Shown here piece by piece: positions 58,641 through 64,000 of a stretch of 64,000 bases of DNA (position 1 is the stretch's first letter; every line of letters begins with the position of its first letter). Source of the DNA: Candidatus Bathyarchaeota archaeon (GTDB lineage Archaea; Thermoproteota; Bathyarchaeia; TCS64). The position numbers and the translations under genes are program-made. The stretch is taken from NCBI GenBank assembly GCA_026014875.1, contig JAOZHO010000034.1, positions 120,867-184,866 of the forward strand, given 5' to 3'. Under the pieces are notes generated by a model, which saw only the letters and a list, made by a program, of their open reading frames with translations, ran no database searches and had not been told where the DNA came from.

Positions 58641-61336
58641 TGAGGCTCAAGAAAGTTGAGTTGATTAATTGGAAACAACATGAGAAAAAGGAGATCGAAT
58701 TCGATGATAAAACTACTGTGATTTATGGTCCTAATGGGGTTGGAAAGTCCAACCTTTTTGAAGCAATTCATCGTGGGTTGTTTGATCGTCACGGGTCCAA
58801 TGATCAGAAGATTAAAAGAATTGAGCCGTTCTCCAGCGTCGGTGGCGTGTCTTCGACTGTTAAGATCACGTTTTCGTTGCGTGGTGTAACGTACATAGTT
58901 GAGAAGACATTCAACTATAATTCTGGTACTAAACTCTACGAGATTCGTGAGGGTAGATCTCGTTTAATCTCTGAAAACGATAAAGCCGATTTTAAAGTTA
59001 TTGAGATGCTTGAAGCCGAGATGCAGACTAGGGGTGCAAGTGGTCCTTCTAAATGGGGTGCCTTTTATTGGCTTTGGGCTCTTCAAGATGAAAGAGATCT
59101 TCCTTCAGAAGGTGACCCGACTAGTGTACTTCATTTGGATAAATCAGATGGACAGGTATTAGTGACTCCAAAGTTCCAATATGTTCAGGCTTATCTCAGG
59201 AAAGCCTACACTGAAAATATATTACAATCTGGAAAACCACGGAAACACTCCCCGGTGTATGATCTTCAAGAAGACCTTAAGGACTTGGTCATCGAAAAGC
59301 AAAGACTTGATATGAGAATTGGACAGATTGAAGAACAGAAACAGAATCTCGAAACTAAACTTTTAGAACTTCCTAAGGTCGAGGAGGCGTTAGAGTCAAA
59401 CAAAGAGAAACAGAAGGAAGCCTATGCGTCTTCTCAAGATTTTATACGAATTGAGGAAGAACTCAAGACTTGTCAAAGTAAGATTAGCGAATTAAAATTA
59501 CGAGTGAAAAATACAAACGATGCTATAGAGAGACTACGTGGGGCCTCTAAAAAAGTGAGAGATTTACAGGAACGAAGTACTGATATTAGGAGTTCATTAT
59601 CCGGTGTGGAACTTGAGTGCAGTACTTTTGAATTACAAATAGGTGAATTGACCAAGAAAATCGATGAGACGACCGATGAAGCAAGTAAAATTGATTTGTT
59701 AGAGGGTGATGCTAGAAGCTTACACTCGGTTAAGGAGAATCAAGGCAAGATAGATGACATTGAGGGCAAGTTAGCGAGAATTGATGCTATTGAAGTCGAC
59801 GTGGTAGATTTACGGGCTTTAAAAAAACCACTTGTTGTCTCCGAGACTGAATTAAAAGAAATCGAAGATGACGATATCAACTTAAAGATGAATCGGATGA
59901 GGCTTTCTGAGAGCGGTCTTAAGATTACCCGAACTCTTGGTTCAGATGATGTTCTTAGTGTTGTTGTAGATGATCAAGAGTTGGATAAAAGCCTCCTTGA
60001 GGCTAATGCCATTGATTCCGTTTTAGTTCGATATCCTGGTCTTGGAGAGGTTACAATTAGGGCCGATCTTGAAGAGGCTCATGATATTCAGGTTGAAATA
60101 AAATTATTGGAATCGAAACTTTCCAGTCATATAACGAGAAATTTTGTATCTTCTGTGGCTGAATTGAAGACTGTTTTCGAGGAAAATAAGCGATTAGACA
60201 ATGAAATTCAGGCTCTTAATGCTGAAAGAAAAGGGATTGATGAGAGATCCCGGGAAGAGCTTCAAGGAGAGTTGAAAAATCTATATTCAAACGTGGAGCG
60301 TTATTCGAGGTATGAAAGGACTAGGTATGTTGTTGAGAATAATCCTATTGATGCTGATCTGGGTGAACTCATTCGCAGGCGCGAAAGCGAGAAAAAAGCA
60401 GTTGAGGAGGTGTGGCAAAGTCTTCGTAACGAGAGAGATACTTTGAATCAAACTTTTTCTGAGAAGAAGGACGGTCGTGCTAATCTTCGTGCCCAGTTAG
60501 AGAGTGTAGGCGAGCAGATTTCTCTAGCAAATGAGGAACAACAAGAGCTTTTTAAGAAGTTTGGCTCTGAGGAGAATCAGACAACACAACTTGAAAAAGA
60601 GCAGGACGAGCTGGACGCTGAAGCTTTAAAATTATCTGGGATTGAGGCAGAATACAAAGAATTCGCAGAAGGACCGATCGCGAAAATAAGGCGTCTTGAA
60701 ACGACAATTAAACAGCAAGAGATAATTCTCCAAAATCATAGGGCTTCCATTGAACAGATTAGGGGTGCTATTAACAAGGAGAGTAGAGAGGGCTTTTATT
60801 CTGAGCTTTCTCACGTCGGCTCTAATATTGAACGTATTTCAGAGACCCTCGACAGGGAATCAATCAAGGCGGATGCACTTTCTTTACTTACATCTATTCT
60901 TGATGAACAGTATCTTGAGGCATTGCATTCAGTTACTGAGCCAATCAAGAAGGATGTAGCTTATTATCTGGGGTACGCAACTAGGAATCGTCATGAAACC
61001 GTTGAATTAGATGATGACTTGTTCCCTGTTCGATTAGGTGAGAGGGGTTATCGAGAGCTTGTCATGGAGTTCGCGGAGGCGTCGTCTGGACTCAGGGAGA
61101 TATTGACTTTATGTGTGCGGTTGGCTGTAGCGAAGCATTTGTGCTCTGAGGGGCCTCAGTGTCTTGTGTTGGATGATCCTTTCGTGCACGTTAGTACGGA
61201 TAGATCAGAACCGATGATTGATTTGATCAATGGAGTTGTTGAGGAGACAGGACTTCAGGTTGTCGTCTTGACTCACCGACAGATGGAGTTCGCTGGGTTC
61301 GCTGGAAAACCTATTGATATCCAGGGCACATCATAA
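58637..61336 (+). CDS. Rad50/SbcC-like ATPase without visible zinc hook
   Basis: The 899-residue protein has N-terminal Walker A VIYGPNGVGKSNLFEAIHRG, long coiled coils (residues about 190-330 and 490-740), a central globular insert with GLGEVTIRADLEEAHDI, and C-terminal signature EASSGLREILTLCVRLA and Walker B CLVLDDPFVHVSTDR followed by VVVLTHRQ. No CxxC appears in the coiled-coil apex, so the Rad50 zinc hook is absent and the central insert may do the dimerisation. Paired with the preceding phosphoesterase it forms an Mre11-Rad50-like complex of probable defence function, not the housekeeping repair pair. Confidence 0.87.
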   Translation: MMRLKKVELINWKQHEKKEIEFDDKTTVIYGPNGVGKSNLFEAIHRGLFDRHGSNDQKIKRIEPFSSVGGVSSTVKITFSLRGVTYIVEKTFNYNSGTKLYEIREGRSRLISENDKADFKVIEMLEAEMQTRGASGPSKWGAFYWLWALQDERDLPSEGDPTSVLHLDKSDGQVLVTPKFQYVQAYLRKAYTENILQSGKPRKHSPVYDLQEDLKDLVIEKQRLDMRIGQIEEQKQNLETKLLELPKVEEALESNKEKQKEAYASSQDFIRIEEELKTCQSKISELKLRVKNTNDAIERLRGASKKVRDLQERSTDIRSSLSGVELECSTFELQIGELTKKIDETTDEASKIDLLEGDARSLHSVKENQGKIDDIEGKLARIDAIEVDVVDLRALKKPLVVSETELKEIEDDDINLKMNRMRLSESGLKITRTLGSDDVLSVVVDDQELDKSLLEANAIDSVLVRYPGLGEVTIRADLEEAHDIQVEIKLLESKLSSHITRNFVSSVAELKTVFEENKRLDNEIQALNAERKGIDERSREELQGELKNLYSNVERYSRYERTRYVVENNPIDADLGELIRRRESEKKAVEEVWQSLRNERDTLNQTFSEKKDGRANLRAQLESVGEQISLANEEQQELFKKFGSEENQTTQLEKEQDELDAEALKLSGIEAEYKEFAEGPIAKIRRLETTIKQQEIILQNHRASIEQIRGAINKESREGFYSELSHVGSNIERISETLDRESIKADALSLLTSILDEQYLEALHSVTEPIKKDVAYYLGYATRNRHETVELDDDLFPVRLGERGYRELVMEFAEASSGLREILTLCVRLAVAKHLCSEGPQCLVLDDPFVHVSTDRSEPMIDLINGVVEETGLQVVVLTHRQMEFAGFAGKPIDIQGTS

Positions 61337-61421
61337 TTATCTCCACATTCACCCGTCTCTGTACTCCAATAAACTGCGGATTTCTTTTAAAGTAAAAATC
61401 AAGTTTTTGACTTGACTTATC

Positions 61422-61595
61422 TTGGCAAGCTACGAAAATGGAGCATACGAGGCTCTTCAATGGGCTTGGATCATACTCAAAAGATGTCAAGAAGATCCTA
61501 ACGTTGTTGGAGAAGCTAGACATGAAATCAGTGAGAAACTTTCTGATCTAGGTAAAGGAAGAAAAATCAACTTCCGTCGAGCGCGCGAAGCGTAA
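61422..61595 (+). CDS. Small protein near the right island end (57 residues)
   Basis: TTG 61422 opens a frame to TAA 61593-61595 encoding ASYENGAYEALQWAWIILKR, then CQEDPNVVGEARHEISEKL and a basic tail (GRKINFRRAREA). The composition is coding-like and distinct from surrounding junk. A TTTTAAAG box lies near 61385. A (GC)n run (GCGCGCG) falls inside its last codons. Function unknown. Confidence 0.45.
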   Translation: MASYENGAYEALQWAWIILKRCQEDPNVVGEARHEISEKLSDLGKGRKINFRRAREA

Positions 61596-61764
61596 ATGGA
61601 AGGAGGGTTCGACTCTGATCCCAAGGGACGAACCTACGTTTTTATTCAGAAGAAAATCAGAGCACACATCCTCATCCAACCAACCAGTAAACCAACAAAA
61701 AACAATCCCACTTCAAAAGGAAGCCAGTTGCATGACATTAAGTCTTTGAGTACAATATCTTTCT

Positions 61765-61776
61765 GCGTGCGCGAAC
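61765..61776. repeat. (GC)n tract TGCGTGCGCGAA
   Basis: Imperfect last copy, 62 bases before the right att copy. Confidence 0.4.
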
Positions 61777-61837
61777 CCACTGTATTATTACGCCGAGGGT
61801 TCAAAGAGGTAGAATCCGCTCGGTATACTGAGCGTAA

Positions 61838-61869
61838 CCCACCGAGCCCGCTTTTCACTCAACCGGACC
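61838..61869. repeat. attR-like copy of the tRNA-Arg end plus flank (32-bp repeat copy 2)
   Basis: Identical to 30381-30412, with the upstream base context different (GTAA before CCCACC rather than GAAT). No complete tRNA gene precedes it, as expected for the distal att site. Confidence 0.8.
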
Positions 61870-61917
61870 ACGAGCTACTCGGCCATTTTAAAAAAAAGGG
61901 GGAGAGAGACGTAAGAA

Positions 61918-61945
61918 ATCTCCACATAGGGCTGGGTTCGAATCC
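61918..61945. repeat. 28-bp direct repeat (copy 2)
   Basis: Identical to 31119-31146, and like it placed downstream of an att copy in the same order, but here only 48 bases away rather than 706. Confidence 0.75.
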
Positions 61946-62005
61946 AACAAGTGTGAGAATAGTGGGGTAGGTTGATTTCACGCCTAACCGCGCTAGCGAC
62001 GCAAC

Positions 62006-62869
62006 TTAATCCATGAAGGTGGAGGGACGCTCAAAGATAGTTGCCACGTCCTCCAAGCGCTCACCCACAACCTCAATCTGACCCAAGTCAGCGATGCCGA
62101 TTCCCCTATCGTGAGCAAGCCTCAGGTGCTTCACCTCCAACGGATCAAGCCCAATGAGCCTGGCGCAGACAGCATCAACGGCCACACCATCCTCCCCGGC
62201 CAAAACGAGTCCCAGAGGTCTGGGTTTACCCGGGGGAAAGTTGGGGCCATCCCCTTCGATACAGACGAGGGCGTCCACAACGTTGAAGTGGGGCTTGACC
62301 ACGGAAAACACGTCCAGCAGCCCCTCATCGATGCCCAAGCGGTGTAGGCGCTTCTTCTCCTCCCGGCATGCCACTCCTACACCGATGTTCTTGACGCAGT
62401 TAGACAGCAGGGTCCCCCTATGTGTCTTGAGCACAGGGACATTGATGAGGAAGTCGACCTCGGTCACCGCCCTTCCCACTCGGACATTGTCCAGGACGAG
62501 GCCCTCGGGGACCTCGAGGTCGACGCTGTCGTAGCTGTTGAGGTCCACCAGATCGAGGTCCCATTTTTTAGCCAACTTTGTGACTCCCATAGTCTCGAAG
62601 GCCGAGAAGGTGTGATAGGAACCCGTGGGGTATGCGGCTCCGTCCGCGATCGTCACCTTCTTGGCGCCTTTCTCTATGCTCATCTCCACCAGAGGTTCAA
62701 TCACGGCTACATCGGTCACGATCCCGTAGCCCGGGCGCGCCTGATTCTTAGCGTTGGGTTTAATGACCACAGTATCCCCCTCATTTATCTCGAAGCCTCC
62801 GGCTAGCTCCACAGCCTCTCTAACAGCCTCTGGCACGTTCTCAGCTCTAACGATCGAGACGACGGTCAT
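62006..62869 (-). CDS. DUF362 family protein
   Basis: The 287 residues match DUF362: VVIKPNAKNQARPG (usually KPNxxxx.xPG), VTDVAVIEPLVEMSIEKGAKKVTIADG, FLINVPVLKTHRGTLLSNCVKNIGVGV and the final GLDPLEVKHLRLAHDRGIG. The family is found beside ferredoxins and in iron-sulfur or methanogenesis-like contexts but its reaction is unknown. No ferredoxin domain is fused here. Base composition is host-like, so the island ends before this gene. Confidence 0.9.
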   Translation of the reverse strand: MTVVSIVRAENVPEAVREAVELAGGFEINEGDTVVIKPNAKNQARPGYGIVTDVAVIEPLVEMSIEKGAKKVTIADGAAYPTGSYHTFSAFETMGVTKLAKKWDLDLVDLNSYDSVDLEVPEGLVLDNVRVGRAVTEVDFLINVPVLKTHRGTLLSNCVKNIGVGVACREEKKRLHRLGIDEGLLDVFSVVKPHFNVVDALVCIEGDGPNFPPGKPRPLGLVLAGEDGVAVDAVCARLIGLDPLEVKHLRLAHDRGIGIADLGQIEVVGERLEDVATIFERPSTFMD

Positions 62870-63123
62870 CTAGATACTCACAAGAAGGGTATTCTCCCTC
62901 ATCGGGATAAAGGAGATTCTATCGCGCACTCGTCTAATAGATATTCAGACAGTGGTTTTCTTATCGCTGTAAATGAAGGCTAGCCCGTCTTCCATATAGG
63001 CCCAGAAATAAAAGCGTCGTGTGCGGGGGAACTTGAGGGAAGATCGGGGATATGGGGGGTGTATACCCGGGAATTGTTCGCGAGTGCGGGGTTAATTTTT
63101 ATCTCCATAAGTCTTCTTTTCGT

Positions 63124-63774
63124 ATGGTGAATAATTTGAGTGAGAAGGTCACGGATGATATTTTTGTTGTACGTCAAGAGATGAGGCCGGGCTGGACATG
63201 TAACGTTGTCCTGGTATTCGGAGAGGATAAGATTGGAGTGGTGGACACGGGCTACGAGAACACGCCTGAGGACTTTGTGTTCCCATTGATCGAGGAACAG
63301 GGCAGACGACTTGATGAGGTGTCAATCATCGTTAATACTCACAGGGACGGCGACCATATCAGGGGTAACGCGGTGTTCAAAGAGCGGACAGGTGCTCCAA
63401 TTTTCATACATGAGCTTGAAATGGAGGCAGTGCCAACATCAGACGCCAAGCTCGGGGACAACGTGACACTGGGGGATAGAAGCTTCAAGGTCATACACAC
63501 CCCCGGACATAGACCCGGAGCAGTCTGCCTCTACGATGAGGGGAGTAAAATCTTGTTGACGGGGGACAGTGTCTGTGGAACACGGGAGAACCTCATCAGG
63601 ATGGATAAAAACATCTACATCAACTCTCTGAAAAAGTTGCTGGAGATTGACGTGGATTTGATGATAATGTCACATCCCTTCGGTCCTCCAAGCAAAGATA
63701 TTCTTAGAGGAGACGAAGCCAGGCAGATGATCGAGGCGAGCATAGAGATAGCCGTGAACCTCAAACAAACATAA
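63124..63774 (+). CDS. MBL-fold metallohydrolase
   Basis: The protein of 216 residues from ATG 63124 (MVNNLSEKVTDDIFVVRQEMR) has the metallo-beta-lactamase fold: IGVVDTGYENT, VNTHRDGDHIRGN (HxxxDH, with Asp at the second His), IHTPGHRPGAVCLYDE, LLTGDSV and MSHPFGPP. Substrate unknown; glyoxalase II-like thioester hydrolases and sulfur dioxygenase relatives share it. Longer frame from 63052 is not supported. Confidence 0.88.
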   Translation: MVNNLSEKVTDDIFVVRQEMRPGWTCNVVLVFGEDKIGVVDTGYENTPEDFVFPLIEEQGRRLDEVSIIVNTHRDGDHIRGNAVFKERTGAPIFIHELEMEAVPTSDAKLGDNVTLGDRSFKVIHTPGHRPGAVCLYDEGSKILLTGDSVCGTRENLIRMDKNIYINSLKKLLEIDVDLMIMSHPFGPPSKDILRGDEARQMIEASIEIAVNLKQT

Positions 63775-63775
63775 G

Positions 63776-63913
63776 CGTGCGCACCGACCTCCGGGCTTGG
63801 AGAGCGTTGGTATCCACGTTAGTCTGGTGTTGATGGTGGTTTATGCTGTCTGCATAGCGGCCTATGGCATCGGGAGGCCGGAGCTCCGGCAGAGTGTGGC
63901 TTTCTTCGCGTGA
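63776..63913 (+). pseudogene. Transposase C-terminal remnant (second)
   Basis: In-frame residues directly after the MBL stop read RAHRPPGLESVGIHVSLVLM, then a hydrophobic VVYAVCIAAYGIGRPELRQSVAFFA ending at TGA 63911-63913. It matches the remnant at 40871-41080 in the pattern HRxxGLxxVxxHVxL...GxPExxxS(V/I)A. No start or N-terminal part is present. Confidence 0.6.
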
Positions 63914-64000
63914 GGATGGGAGGTGGGTTGGGGGAGGTGTGGTAGTGGATGTCATGCGTCTGGCTGTGTTTGGATGGTGTTCTCGGGTGGTCTCTTCTTC

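Larger units (their letters stand above)
61596..62005. other. Right junction of the island: att copy, tRNA-like remnant, no gene
   Basis: The 410 bases contain TGCGTGCGCGAA (61765-61776), the 32-bp att copy (61838-61869), an A-run and purine stretch, and the 28-bp repeat (61918-61945). Open frames here are not supported by coding features. Confidence 0.6.

Noticed and set aside
61596..61970. 124-codon open frame across the att copy
   Set aside because: It runs through the repeats and has no motif, no coherent codon pattern and no start signals.

Overview
The window is archaeal chromosomal DNA carrying a large integrated accessory island. The left edge holds the typical archaeal order S13-S4-S11-RNA polymerase subunit D, with RpoD carrying a ferredoxin-like Cys cluster. 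Other archaeal marks are TATA-type promoters (several near-leaderless), an archaeal ATP-dependent DNA ligase, a type IV pilin with a class III signal, a TtuA/Ncs6-type tRNA thiolase with a ubiquitin-like sulfur carrier, a standalone CinA N-domain and many TTG/GTG starts. A complete DnaK-DnaJ-GrpE set and an Etf/FAD-oxidase operon fit a mesophilic, anaerobic TACK, Asgard or Bathyarchaeia-like organism. The lineage is inference; no phylogeny was run.

Host-like left part (1-30.3 kb, GC-rich by eye). Ribosomal/RNAP operon (1-2038, minus). Zinc homeostasis cluster (2215-5533): ZIP permease, P1B-type ATPase and a divergent NikR-like regulator with an inverted repeat between them. A RAM-domain protein, a tRNA-binding OB-fold protein, an M20 peptidase, DNA ligase and an unknown HExxH-like protein (5742-10256). 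Pilin plus winged-helix regulator (10592-11476). EtfB, EtfA with a ferredoxin domain, and a GlcD/LDH-type flavoprotein (11536-14929), resembling electron-confurcating lactate dehydrogenase. grpE-dnaK-M28 peptidase-small coiled coil-dnaJ (15242-20679). purA, cinA, a LarA homologue lacking the usual Lys, a site-2 protease, a RimI-like acetyltransferase, a YkgJ-type protein, an amidohydrolase, a methyltransferase, TtuA and two ubiquitin-like sulfur carriers (20676-30278).

Island (30.4-61.9 kb). It begins at the 3' end of tRNA-Arg(GCG) at 30319-30393. A 32-bp perfect copy of the tRNA end plus its downstream flank recurs at 61838-61869, and a 26-bp copy of the tRNA end lies at 34621-34646, next to an intact tyrosine recombinase (35262-36461). 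A second tRNA-3'-like sequence is repeated at 31119-31146 and 61918-61945. The interior from 34.6 kb on is AT-rich and packed with defence-type genes: a class III cyclase-like protein, a nuclease-helicase, a GIY-YIG protein, two HNH nucleases (one with an SRA-like domain and overlapping a NUDIX gene), an Nmad2-like protein, a small HExxH protein, a nuclease with a RAMA-like tail, a fused nuclease/methylase/specificity protein with degenerate methylase motifs coupled to a Cas4-like nuclease, a complete type I R-M operon, and an Mre11-like/Rad50-like pair without a visible zinc hook. Short alternating (GC)n tracts stand at many of the gene junctions across the island and were not noticed in the left flank; this is the most unusual structural feature.

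Right flank (62.0-64.0 kb): host-like DUF362 and MBL-fold genes, ending with a transposase remnant related to another remnant inside the island.
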